From Pseudonocardia sp. SCN 73-27 (GTDB lineage Bacteria > Actinomycetota > Actinomycetes > Mycobacteriales > Pseudonocardiaceae): a DNA stretch of 49,637 nt. Each line of letters begins with the position of its first letter. Position 1 is the first letter of the stretch. Of the stretch, positions 32,039 through 38,958 are shown piece after piece. The notes beneath the pieces are model-generated. The model searched no databases, had not been told where the DNA came from, and saw only the letters and a list, made by a program, of their open reading frames with translations. The translations under genes and the position numbers were made by a program. The stretch spans positions 1,721 to 51,357 of the forward strand of contig MEGH01000046.1 in NCBI GenBank assembly GCA_001725415.1, read 5' to 3'.

Positions 32039-32824
32039 TCACGTCGCGAGCGCCCGCAACGCATCGGCCGTCGCGGCGTCGGCCGGGTGGAACGTCTCGA
32101 CGGCCAGCTCCTCGACGGTCACGTCCGCCGCCGTCGTGACGTGCGCGGCCAGCGAGAACAGCGCGAGCTCCCCGCCGGGTACCCGCAGCCGCAGCGGCAC
32201 GACGACCGCGCCCGGCCCCGGGTCCTCGTCGGTCCCACCCGGGTACGCGGCCAGCTCCTCGTGCAGTGCCGCGAGCCGGGCGTCGCCGGTCCGTTCGGCG
32301 CGGCGGCGGACCTGGCCCAGCAGGTGTGCCCGCCACTGCGGGAGGTTCGCGATCCGCGGCGCCAGCCCGTCGGGGTGCAGGCTGACCCGCAGCACGTTGA
32401 GGGGTGGCTCCAGCAGGTGCGGGGCGCACCCGGCGAGCAGTGCCGACGCGGCGGCGTTGGCGTCGACGAGGTCCCACCACCGGTCGAGCAGCAACGCCGG
32501 GTGCGGCAGGTGCGCGGCCAGCACCGCGGCCAGCGCGTCCCGCACCCCGGCCAGTGCGGGGTCGTCGAGGCCGTGCTGCGGGTAGGCGGGCGCGAACCCG
32601 GCGGCGAGCAGCATCGCGTTGCGCTCCCGCAACGGGACCTCCAGGTCGTCCGCGATCCGCAGGATCATGCGGGCCGTCGGACGGCTGCGGCCTGTCTCGA
32701 TCCAGCTCAGGTGCCTCGTCGACACCTCGGTGCGGTTCGACAGCTCCAGCTGGGAGAGCCGTCGACGTTCCCGCCACTCGCGCAGCAGGACCCCGACGGG
32801 GCGGGTCGCGGTCGGGGTCGTCAT
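32039..32824 (-). CDS. XRE-family regulator with MmyB-like ligand-binding domain
   Basis: The 261-residue protein has an N-terminal helix-turn-helix at residues about 10-65 (R-L-S-Q-L-E-L-S-N-R-T-E-V-S-T-R-H-L-S-W-I-E-T-G-R-S-R-P). A C-terminal MmyB-type domain of the PAS-like fold follows (L-L-L-D-R-W-W-D-L-V-D-A-N, then a late V-T-V-E-E-L-A-V-E-T-F-H-P). Such actinobacterial regulators usually stand divergent from the enzyme gene they control, here the SnoaL-like gene. The 119-bp divergent gap contains a perfect 21-bp palindrome. ATG 32824 follows a reverse-strand TACCGT (ACGGTA at 32832-32837) by seven bases, so it is probably leaderless. Confidence 0.9.
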   Translation of the reverse strand: MTTPTATRPVGVLLREWRERRRLSQLELSNRTEVSTRHLSWIETGRSRPTARMILRIADDLEVPLRERNAMLLAAGFAPAYPQHGLDDPALAGVRDALAAVLAAHLPHPALLLDRWWDLVDANAAASALLAGCAPHLLEPPLNVLRVSLHPDGLAPRIANLPQWRAHLLGQVRRRAERTGDARLAALHEELAAYPGGTDEDPGPGAVVVPLRLRVPGGELALFSLAAHVTTAADVTVEELAVETFHPADAATADALRALAT

Positions 32825-32857
32825 GGCCCCGACGGTAGTGCGCCGGGGTCGTCGCGA

Positions 32858-32878
32858 CGATGACCTCCGAGGTCATCG
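32858..32878. promoter_or_regulatory. 21-bp perfect palindrome, probable operator
   Basis: CGATGACCTC-C-GAGGTCATCG lies midway between the divergent XRE-MmyB and SnoaL-like genes, about 20 bases behind the regulator's -10 box. Position and symmetry fit an operator for the XRE dimer that controls both genes. Confidence 0.7.
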
Positions 32879-32943
32879 ACGTCCTGCCCTCGACGGCCGC
32901 AGGATCGGTGCCGTTCACATCGACACCACGAACGGAGACCACG

Positions 32944-33297
32944 ATGAGCACCCTCGCCGACACCTACCTCGCCTGCTGGAACGAGACCGACCCGCAGGCC
33001 CGCCGCACCCTCGTCGAACAGCATTGGGCCCCCGACGCGGCCTACACCGACCCGCTCGTCGACGTCGCCGGCCACGACGGCGTCGCCGCCACCATCGCCG
33101 CGGTGCAGGAGCAGTTCCCGGGGTTCGTGTTCACCCCCGTCGGGCCCGTCGACGCCCACCACCGGCTGGCCCGCTTCGGCTGGGGGCTGGGCCCGGCGGG
33201 GCAGGAGCCGATCGTCGTCGGGTTCGACGTGGTCGTCACCGACGAGCAGGGCCGCATCGAGCGGGTCCTGGGATTTCTGGACAAGGTCCCGGCGTGA
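32944..33297 (+). CDS. SnoaL-like (NTF2 fold) protein
   Basis: The 117-residue protein fits the SnoaL/NTF2-like alpha+beta barrel: a first helix L-A-D-T-Y-L-A-C-W-N-E-T-D, then H-W-A-P-D-A-A-Y-T-D-P and the hinge G-H-D-G-V-A-A-T-I. The closing strands are F-D-V-V-V-T-D-E-Q-G-R-I-E-R-V-L-G-F. Members act as cyclases, isomerases or binding proteins for small hydrophobic molecules; no substrate is indicated. ATG 32944 has CGGAGA upstream. It is divergent from the XRE-MmyB gene, which is its probable regulator. Palindrome copy 5 begins five bases after its stop. Confidence 0.85.
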   Translation: MSTLADTYLACWNETDPQARRTLVEQHWAPDAAYTDPLVDVAGHDGVAATIAAVQEQFPGFVFTPVGPVDAHHRLARFGWGLGPAGQEPIVVGFDVVVTDEQGRIERVLGFLDKVPA

Positions 33298-33301
33298 GCC
33301 T

Positions 33302-33341
33302 GTGAGTGGCGATGGTCGCTATAGCGACCATCGCCACTCAC
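33302..33341. repeat. 40-bp intergenic palindrome, copy 5
   Basis: A perfect 20+20 inverted repeat with outer arm GTGAGTGGC and inner GATGGTCGCTA. It lies between the SnoaL-like gene and pcaB-like gene on the same strand, 15 bases before the pcaB -10 box (TACGCT, 33356-33361). Copy 6 sits at the other end of the same gene. Confidence 0.95.
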
Positions 33342-33368
33342 GACCCCCTTCTGACTACGCTCCGCGGC

Positions 33369-34445
33369 ATGTCCGACGCTCCGGGGGGAATGCTCGGCCC
33401 ACTGCTGGGCGCGGACCGCGTCGCCGCGACGCTCGACGCCCGGGCCTGGCTGCACGCGCTGCTCGACGTCGAGGTGGCCCTCACCCACGCGGCCGCGGGG
33501 CAGGGACTCGTCGACGACGCGTGGCAGGTCGAGCGGGCCGCCGAGGAGCTGCGGGACGCGCTCGACCCCGCGGTCCTGGCCGTCGAGGCCGTCGAGGGCG
33601 GCAACCCGGTGATCCCGTTGGTGCGCAGGCTGCGCGCCGCCGCCGGACCGGCCGGGGCTGCGGTGCACCCGGGCGCCACCAGCCAGGACGTCATGGACAC
33701 CGCGCTGGTCCTGCTCGTCCGCGCCGCCACGGCGGTGATCGACGACGACCTGCGCGGCGCGGCCGACGCCGCGGCCCGGCTGGCCGCGACGCACCGAGAC
33801 ACCCCGATGGCCGCCCGCACCCTGGGCCAGCAGGCCCTGCCGACGACGTTCGGCCTCGTCGCCGCGGGCTGGTGCGCCGGCCTGGACCGGGCCCGGCACG
33901 GCCTCGCGGGCGTCGTCGGCACGCTGCCCGTGCAGTTCGGGGGAGCGGCGGGGACGCTCGCGGCGTCCCGCCCCCACGGGCCGGCCGTGGCCGACGCGCT
34001 CGCCGACCGGCTCGCCCTCGGCGTCGCTGCCGGGGCCTGCGCCAAACCGGCGACTGACGTCGTGCTCCTCGCCGCGACCGAGGTCGGCGAGGTGTCGGAG
34101 TCGGCGCCGGGCGCGTCGTCGTCCATGCCGCACAAGCGCAACCCGGTCGCGGCGGTGACGGCGCGGGCGTCGGCGCGTCGGGCTCCGGGCCTGGTGGCGA
34201 CGCTGCTCGCCTCCGCCGACCACGAGCACCAGCGGGCAGCCGGGCCCTGGCACGCCGAGTGGCCGGCGCTGACCGACCTGTTGTGTGCCACCGGCGGGGC
34301 CGCCGCGCGGCTGCGTACCTGCCTCGAGGGGCTGCAGGTGCACCCGGAGGCCATGGCGCGCAACCTGTCTCTGACCGACGCGGGTGGGACGCCGAATCAC
34401 GCCGGCGACCTCGTCGACCGCATCCTGCGGGGTCGTGAGCGGTAG
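33369..34445 (+). CDS. pcaB: 3-carboxy-cis,cis-muconate cycloisomerase-like protein (fumarase/aspartase superfamily)
   Basis: The 358-residue protein has the superfamily signature G-A-S-S-S-M-P-H-K-R-N-P and the earlier G-A-T-S-Q-D. The N-terminal A-R-A-W-L-H-A-L-L-D-V-E-V-A-L pattern is typical of PcaB, which cyclises 3-carboxymuconate in the protocatechuate pathway. It is shorter than usual (about 440): roughly 20 residues seem absent between A-D-R-L-A-L and the A-K-P-A-T-D-V-V-L-L segment, and the C-terminal domain is short. No other pca genes are adjacent. ATG 33369 follows TACGCT by seven bases (leaderless). Palindrome copy 6 supplies its TAG stop, so the gene is bracketed by two copies. 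Confidence 0.8.
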   Translation: MSDAPGGMLGPLLGADRVAATLDARAWLHALLDVEVALTHAAAGQGLVDDAWQVERAAEELRDALDPAVLAVEAVEGGNPVIPLVRRLRAAAGPAGAAVHPGATSQDVMDTALVLLVRAATAVIDDDLRGAADAAARLAATHRDTPMAARTLGQQALPTTFGLVAAGWCAGLDRARHGLAGVVGTLPVQFGGAAGTLAASRPHGPAVADALADRLALGVAAGACAKPATDVVLLAATEVGEVSESAPGASSSMPHKRNPVAAVTARASARRAPGLVATLLASADHEHQRAAGPWHAEWPALTDLLCATGGAAARLRTCLEGLQVHPEAMARNLSLTDAGGTPNHAGDLVDRILRGRER

Positions 34446-34474
34446 CAGTCGCTGTAGCGACCACTACCGCGCAC
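34435..34474. repeat. 40-bp intergenic palindrome, copy 6 (diverged)
   Basis: GTGAGCGGTAGCAGTCGCTG faces a right arm ending CTACCGCGCAC; four base pairs are broken. The inner CGCT-core matches copies 2, 3 and 5. It encodes the last codons and the TAG stop (34443-34445) of the pcaB-like gene and lies 16 bases before the next start. Confidence 0.88.
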
Positions 34475-34490
34475 AGGCTTGAATCGTCCG

Positions 34491-35555
34491 GTGGCGGAGC
34501 GGGTGCTGGCGCGGGAGGCGCTCAACCGGGCGTTGCTGGCGCGGCAGGGGCTGCTGGAGCGGGTGCGGATGTCCCCGGAGCGGGCCGTCGAACGCTTCGG
34601 CGGGCTGCAGACGCAGTACGCGCCGTCCGGGTACGTCGGGCTGTTCTCCCGCGTCGACGGGTTCGTCCGCGACGACCTCACCGCGGCGCTGACGTCGGGA
34701 CGTGTCGTGCAGGCGTGGGTCATGCGCTGCACCATCCACATGGTCTCGCGCGCCGACTACGCCCCGCTGACGGCGGCGGTCCGGCTCCCGCGCCGCGGGT
34801 ACTGGATGCGGCTGCACAGGACGCACCCCGAGGAGCGGTTCGTCGAGGCGTCGGCGCTGGTCCGTCGGCGGCTGACCGACGGTCCCGCCACCCAGGCAGA
34901 GCTCACCGCCGCTCTGACCGACGCCGGGCTCGACCGGGCGTTGTTCCCCGGCACCCAGCTGTGGACGGACATGGTCCGCATTCCGCCCGCCGGGACCTGG
35001 CACAAGCCGCGCGCCCACGTCTACGGCCTCGCGGGCGATCTCCTGCCCGGTCCCGTGCCGGAGCCCGGCGACGTCGTCGCCGCGGGGGAGGAGCTGCTGG
35101 TCCGGCGTTACCTGCGCGCGTTCGGCCCCGCCGCGGCGACCGACGTCGCCCGCTACGCCGGGGTCACCGTCGGCACGATCCGGGCGGTCCTGTCCCGCCT
35201 GGACCTGCGCCGCTTCCGCGACGAGGAGGGCACCGAGCTGTTCGACCTTCCCCGCGCCCCGTTGCCCGACCCACGGGTTCCGGCCCCGGTGCGGTTCCTG
35301 TCGAACTTCGACGCCGCCCTCCTCCTCGGGCACGCCTCCCGGGCCGGCGTGGTCCCCGCCGAGTGCCGGGACCGGGTGTTCCACCGGTCGATCCCACAGT
35401 CCGTGCCGACGGTCCTCGTCGACGGCCACGTGGCGGGAAGTTGGCGGGTCACCGACGGCCGGGTCGTCGTCGAGCCGTTCACGCAGCTGTCCGCGCGGCA
35501 GGCCCGGGAGGTCGACGCCGAGGCCGAGCGGCTGACGGCGTTCCGCGAGGACTGA
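34491..35555 (+). CDS. winged-helix DNA-binding protein, AlkZ-like (HTH_42)
   Basis: The 354-residue protein belongs to the HTH_42/AlkZ group of tandem winged-helix proteins. Residues 38-42 give G-L-Q-T-Q; the Q-x-Q type motif is the catalytic element of AlkZ/YcaQ DNA glycosylases that unhook alkyl adducts and interstrand crosslinks. F-S-R-V, A-W-V-M-R-C-T-I-H-M-V and G-T-W-H-K-P follow. It may be a DNA repair glycosylase, often linked to resistance against genotoxic natural products, but no such biosynthetic genes are adjacent. GTG 34491 follows TTGAAT (34479-34484) by six bases, suggesting a leaderless start. Confidence 0.82.
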   Translation: MAERVLAREALNRALLARQGLLERVRMSPERAVERFGGLQTQYAPSGYVGLFSRVDGFVRDDLTAALTSGRVVQAWVMRCTIHMVSRADYAPLTAAVRLPRRGYWMRLHRTHPEERFVEASALVRRRLTDGPATQAELTAALTDAGLDRALFPGTQLWTDMVRIPPAGTWHKPRAHVYGLAGDLLPGPVPEPGDVVAAGEELLVRRYLRAFGPAAATDVARYAGVTVGTIRAVLSRLDLRRFRDEEGTELFDLPRAPLPDPRVPAPVRFLSNFDAALLLGHASRAGVVPAECRDRVFHRSIPQSVPTVLVDGHVAGSWRVTDGRVVVEPFTQLSARQAREVDAEAERLTAFRED

Positions 35556-35571
35556 GTCCGGACAGGCTGAG

Positions 35572-35600
35572 GGCCCGGACGCCATGAGGGCATCCGGGCC
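35572..35600. terminator. bidirectional terminator hairpin
   Basis: GGCCCGGACGCC (35572-35583) pairs with GGCATCCGGGCC (35589-35600) across a 5-base loop, with one G-T pair. It lies between the convergent AlkZ-like gene and the small membrane protein gene. Confidence 0.75.
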
Positions 35601-35634
35601 GTGGACGTGAGGTCTGCCGGCACCGCGAGCAGGG

Positions 35635-35871
35635 TCAGCGCAGGTGCTGGGCCAGGTCGGCGGGGGCGTCGGCCTGCGCCCGCAGGTCGGACATCAGCCG
35701 CTGCATGTCGCGGTCGGCGTGGCTGAAGTCGTCACGTGTGAGCAGTCCGGTGAACGGTGCGGAGGGACGGAACTGGGAGAGGCGGAAGGGTCGGGAGCCG
35801 TCGCGGTGCGCCCGCACCGAGACGGCGACGACGACGAGGACCAGGGCGAGAACCAGCAGCGAGAGGACCAT
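35635..35871 (-). CDS. small single-pass membrane protein
   Basis: The 78-residue product opens with one strong membrane helix (L-S-L-L-V-L-A-L-V-L-V-V-V-A-V at residues 3-17), followed by a charged cytoplasmic or extracytoplasmic tail with F-T-G-L-L-T-R-D-D-F and Q-R-L-M-S-D-L-R-A-Q. I do not recognise the family. ATG 35871 touches the array of GGCAGGAAsT repeats in the divergent gap with the GlxA-type regulator, so it is a good candidate target of that regulator. Confidence 0.65.
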   Translation of the reverse strand: MVLSLLVLALVLVVVAVSVRAHRDGSRPFRLSQFRPSAPFTGLLTRDDFSHADRDMQRLMSDLRAQADAPADLAQHLR

Positions 35872-35920
35872 GGCAGGAACTATCCGCCCGATCAGTTCCT
35901 GCCAACAGGCGGCAGGAAGT
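35871..35920. promoter_or_regulatory. three AdpA-like sites in the glxA-type divergent promoter
   Basis: TGGCAGGAAC occurs at 35871-35880 (forward) and at 35895-35904 (reverse strand), forming GGCAGGAACT-N12-AGTTCCTGCC. A third direct GGCAGGAAGT lies at 35911-35920. Each TGGCAGGAAC matches nine of ten positions of the Streptomyces AdpA consensus TGGCSNGWWY. The sites lie between the small membrane gene start and the TACACT -10 box (35944-35949) of the regulator gene. Confidence 0.65.
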
Positions 35921-35956
35921 CAACCTTCGCAAAGATTCCGCCATACACTGTGACCC

Positions 35957-36946
35957 ATGCTGCGCAGCGTTGCCGCACTCGTCCTCGACGAGCTGGCCGT
36001 GTTCGAGTTCGGCGTGATCTGCGAGGTCTTCGGCCTCGACCGCTCCGAGGACGGCCTGCCCGTCCTCGACTTCCGCGTCTGCGGCCCCGAGGCGCACGTG
36101 CCGCTGCGGGCCACGTCGGGCGGCGTGCTCATCACCCCCGACCACGGCCTCGAGGGCCTGCAGGATGCCGACCTCGTCGCCGTCGGCGCCACCCGGCTGC
36201 GCGAGTTCCCCGAACCTGTCCTCGACGCCCTGCGCGCCGCCCACGCCGCCGGCGCCACGATCCTCTCGGTCTGCTCCGGGGTGTTCGTCCTCGGCGCCGC
36301 CGGGCTGCTCGACGGCCGCCGCTGCACCGCCCACTGGAATGCCGTCGACGACCTGCGCGAACGTCATCCGCTCGCCCTCATCGAGCCCGACCTGCTCTAC
36401 GTCGACGAGGGCGACCTCGTGACCAGCGCCGGCACCGCAGCGGGCATCGACGCCTGCCTGCACCTCGTCCGTCGCGAGCTCGGCAGCACCGTCGTCAACG
36501 GCATCGCCCGCCGCATGGTCGTCCCGCCCCAGCGCGAGGGCGGCCAGCGCCAGTACGTCGACCAGCCGATCCCGGAGTGCTCCGTCGACACCCTCGCGCC
36601 CGTGCTCGACTGGATGCTCGAACACGTCGACCAGGACCACAGCGTCGCCGCCCTCGCCTCGCGGGCCGGGATGTCGGCGCGGACCTTCGCCCGCCGCTTC
36701 GCCGCCGAGACCGGCACCACACCCGTCCGCTGGCTCACCCTGCAGCGGGTTCTGCGCTCCCAGCGCCTGCTCGAGGACACCGACCTGTCCGTCGAGGAGA
36801 TCGCGCACGAGTGCGGGTTCGGTGGGGCGGCGCTACTGCGCCACCACTTCCGCCGCCAGGTCGGCGTCTCGCCGGCCGACTACCGCCGCTCCTACGGCTG
36901 CGGGGCCGACTCCGTCGCGGCCAGGCTGCGCGCGGCGAGCGTCTGA
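35957..36946 (+). CDS. GlxA/AdpA-type transcriptional regulator (DJ-1/PfpI plus AraC domains)
   Basis: The 329-residue protein combines an N-terminal DJ-1/PfpI-like domain (residues about 5-180; S-V-C-S-G-V-F-V-L-G-A-A-G-L-L-D-G carries the nucleophile-elbow Cys) with a C-terminal AraC double helix-turn-helix (residues about 215-315). The latter contains S-A-R-T-F-A-R-R-F-A-A-E-T-G-T-T-P and C-G-F-G-G-A-A-L-L-R-H-H-F-R-R, very close to the AdpA pattern. It should bind the AdpA-like repeats just upstream and so regulate itself and the divergent membrane gene. ATG 35957 follows TACACT by seven bases (leaderless). It is somewhat shorter than Streptomyces AdpA, so orthology is not claimed. Confidence 0.88.
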   Translation: MLRSVAALVLDELAVFEFGVICEVFGLDRSEDGLPVLDFRVCGPEAHVPLRATSGGVLITPDHGLEGLQDADLVAVGATRLREFPEPVLDALRAAHAAGATILSVCSGVFVLGAAGLLDGRRCTAHWNAVDDLRERHPLALIEPDLLYVDEGDLVTSAGTAAGIDACLHLVRRELGSTVVNGIARRMVVPPQREGGQRQYVDQPIPECSVDTLAPVLDWMLEHVDQDHSVAALASRAGMSARTFARRFAAETGTTPVRWLTLQRVLRSQRLLEDTDLSVEEIAHECGFGGAALLRHHFRRQVGVSPADYRRSYGCGADSVAARLRAASV

Positions 36947-37012
36947 GGTCGGTGCCGGCCCGTTCCCCGGCGGCGCACACCCTGTTGCGGGGACGTGCGT
37001 CGCGGCGTCATC

Positions 37013-37062
37013 GTCGTCGCCACCGAAATTGTCGTCGCCACCGAAATTGTCGTCGCCACCGA
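37013..37062. repeat. 18-bp tandem repeat, 2.8 copies
   Basis: The unit GTCGTCGCCACCGAAATT is repeated at 37013-37030 and 37031-37048, with a partial third copy to 37062. The GAAATT steps are AT-rich islands 18 bases apart in a 232-bp non-coding gap (36947-37178) upstream of fprA, whose likely -10 is TATGAA at 37125-37130. Confidence 0.8.
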
Positions 37063-37178
37063 CCGGACCCCGGCCGGGTCCGTGACCTGCACAATCCCTG
37101 GCCCGGTACGGCGCCCCGGTGGGGTATGAATAAGCCCGGTGCCCGGGACGACGACCCCCGGCGCAGCAAGGAGATCGC

Positions 37179-38549
37179 ATGACATCCGCCCAGCCCAGAG
37201 TCGCCGTGATCGGGGCCGGACCGTCCGGCCTCTACGCCGCGGCCGCCCTGCTCGCCTCGGCTGCCGACACCGGCGTCAGCGTCGACGTGATCGACCGGCT
37301 CCCGGCCCCCTACGGGCTGGTGCGCTACGGCGTCGCGCCCGACCACGTGAAGATGAAGTCGGTCATCCGCGTGCTGCAGAAGCCGTTCGACCCGGCAGAG
37401 GTGCACTTCCTCGGCAACGTGCCCGTCGGCCGCGAGGACGGCGGTCTGCCCCTCGACGTGCTGCGCGAGCACTACCACGCCGTCGTGCACGCCACCGGCA
37501 GCTCCGTCGACCGCGCCCTCGGCGTGCCGGGGGAGGACCTCGTCGGCAGCGTCGGCTCGGGCCAGGTCGTGAGCTGGTACTCCGGGCACCCCGACCACCT
37601 CGGCTCCGCGCCCCCGCTCGACCACCCGGGCGTCGCCGTCGTCGGTGCCGGCAACGTCGCACTCGACGTCGCCCGCGTGCTCGCGAAGACCGCCGACGAG
37701 ATGGCCGCCACCGACATCCCCGACAACGTGCTCGCCGTCCTGCGCGAGAGCGCCGTCCGCGACGTGCACATCCTCATCCGGCGCGGCCCGCAGCACGTCA
37801 AGTTCACCCCGGCCGAGCTGCGCCAGATCGGCGACCTCGCCCACGCCGACGTGATCGTCCACGACGACGACCTGCTGGCCGGTGAGGGCCCCGACCGCAC
37901 CGGCATCGACGACCGTCGCCAGCACCAGAACCTCGACATGCTCACCGCGTGGGCCGCCGCCGACATCGAGGAGGGCCGGCCGCGCCGCATCCACCTGCGG
38001 TTCCTGCGCAGCCCCGTGCGCATCCTCGGCACCGACGGCCGGGTCAGCGGGCTCGTGATCGAGCGCAACGAGGTCGTCGACGGCCGCGTCCGCGGCACCG
38101 GCGAGGAGGAGACGCTCGACGTCGGGCTCGTCGTGCGGGCCATCGGCTACTCGGCCGAGCCCATCCCCGGCCTGCCGTTCGACGAGGCGTCCGGCACCGT
38201 GCCCAACGAAGGCGGCCGTGTGATGCGCGACGGCGAGCCCGTCGTCGGCTCCTACGTCACCGGCTGGATCAAGCGCGGCCCGAGCGGGGTCATCGGCACC
38301 AACAAGGGCGACGCCATCGAGACCGTCGGGAAGCTGCTCGAGGACCTGCCGAACCTGCCCGACCCCAAGGCGCCCGCCCGGGAAGACCTGCTGGCCTCCC
38401 TCGCCGAGCACGGCGTCGAGCCGGTCGACTGGACCGACTGGCTGCGCCTCGACGCCGAGGAGATCCGGCTCGGGGGAGTGCGCGGCGGCGCCGACCGCGT
38501 GAAGGTCGCCGAGCTGGAGGCCATGATCGCGGCCTGCCGCGGAGCCTGA
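37179..38549 (+). CDS. fprA: ferredoxin/adrenodoxin-NADP+ reductase (FprA type)
   Basis: The 456-residue flavoprotein resembles adrenodoxin reductase and mycobacterial FprA. The FAD site is V-A-V-I-G-A-G-P-S-G-L-Y-A at residues 8-20 and the NADP site V-V-G-A-G-N-V-A-L-D-V-A-R at 154-166. A-P-Y-G-L-V-R-Y-G-V-A-P-D-H and the C-terminal G-W-I-K-R-G-P-S-G-V-I-G-T-N-K are diagnostic. It passes electrons from NADPH to ferredoxin, and could feed P450s such as the one at 28.2 kb. ATG 37179 has AAGGAG at 37168-37173. A strong hairpin terminator follows at 38581. Confidence 0.93.
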   Translation: MTSAQPRVAVIGAGPSGLYAAAALLASAADTGVSVDVIDRLPAPYGLVRYGVAPDHVKMKSVIRVLQKPFDPAEVHFLGNVPVGREDGGLPLDVLREHYHAVVHATGSSVDRALGVPGEDLVGSVGSGQVVSWYSGHPDHLGSAPPLDHPGVAVVGAGNVALDVARVLAKTADEMAATDIPDNVLAVLRESAVRDVHILIRRGPQHVKFTPAELRQIGDLAHADVIVHDDDLLAGEGPDRTGIDDRRQHQNLDMLTAWAAADIEEGRPRRIHLRFLRSPVRILGTDGRVSGLVIERNEVVDGRVRGTGEEETLDVGLVVRAIGYSAEPIPGLPFDEASGTVPNEGGRVMRDGEPVVGSYVTGWIKRGPSGVIGTNKGDAIETVGKLLEDLPNLPDPKAPAREDLLASLAEHGVEPVDWTDWLRLDAEEIRLGGVRGGADRVKVAELEAMIAACRGA

Positions 38550-38580
38550 CCGACCGCGAGAAGACGCCCGAGACGTGCTC

Positions 38581-38613
38581 GAGGCCCCCGCCCAGTCGTT
38601 CGGCGGGGGCCTC
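38581..38613 (+). terminator. fprA terminator hairpin
   Basis: Perfect 12-base arms GAGGCCCCCGCC and GGCGGGGGCCTC with a 9-base loop, 31 bases after the fprA stop. No T-run follows, as is normal in this GC range. It may also serve the convergent small gene at 38683. Confidence 0.8.
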
Positions 38614-38682
38614 GGCTCGCTCACACCTGTGTGACCCGTCGAGTGGTCACCGCGGTGTGACGGTCTGGGGTGGTACCGGGGA

Positions 38683-38958
38683 TCAGCTGGGGTCGACGGC
38701 CAGGATCATCGGGTGCGCGAGCATCCGGTCGGCGAAGCCCGGGGCCTCGCCGACGGTCATCGACATCGTGGCGAACACCGAGCTGTAGGGGACGCCCTCG
38801 CGGACCTCGACGGAGAAGTCGCGGACGGGCAGCCCGCAGTCGCGCAACAGCTCCGCGGCCTGCAGGGCGCCACCGAGGCCCCCGGAGACGGTGATCTCGT
38901 AGCGGCGGTGCATGCGGAAGCCGGTGTCGGACGGACGGCGGTCGTCGAGAAGAGTCAT
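38683..38958 (-). CDS. small ACT-like hypothetical protein
   Basis: The 91-residue protein has a strand-helix-strand pattern: R-R-Y-E-I-T-V-S-G, G-G-A-L-Q-A-A-E-L-L-R-D-C-G, V-R-D-F-S-V-E-V and Y-S-S-V-F-A-T-M-S-M-T-V. This resembles an ACT or ferredoxin-like regulatory fold. There is no partner domain, so a stand-alone regulatory role is only a guess. ATG 38958 has GGAG about eight bases upstream. It converges on fprA, with the shared terminator between them. Confidence 0.6.
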   Translation of the reverse strand: MTLLDDRRPSDTGFRMHRRYEITVSGGLGGALQAAELLRDCGLPVRDFSVEVREGVPYSSVFATMSMTVGEAPGFADRMLAHPMILAVDPS

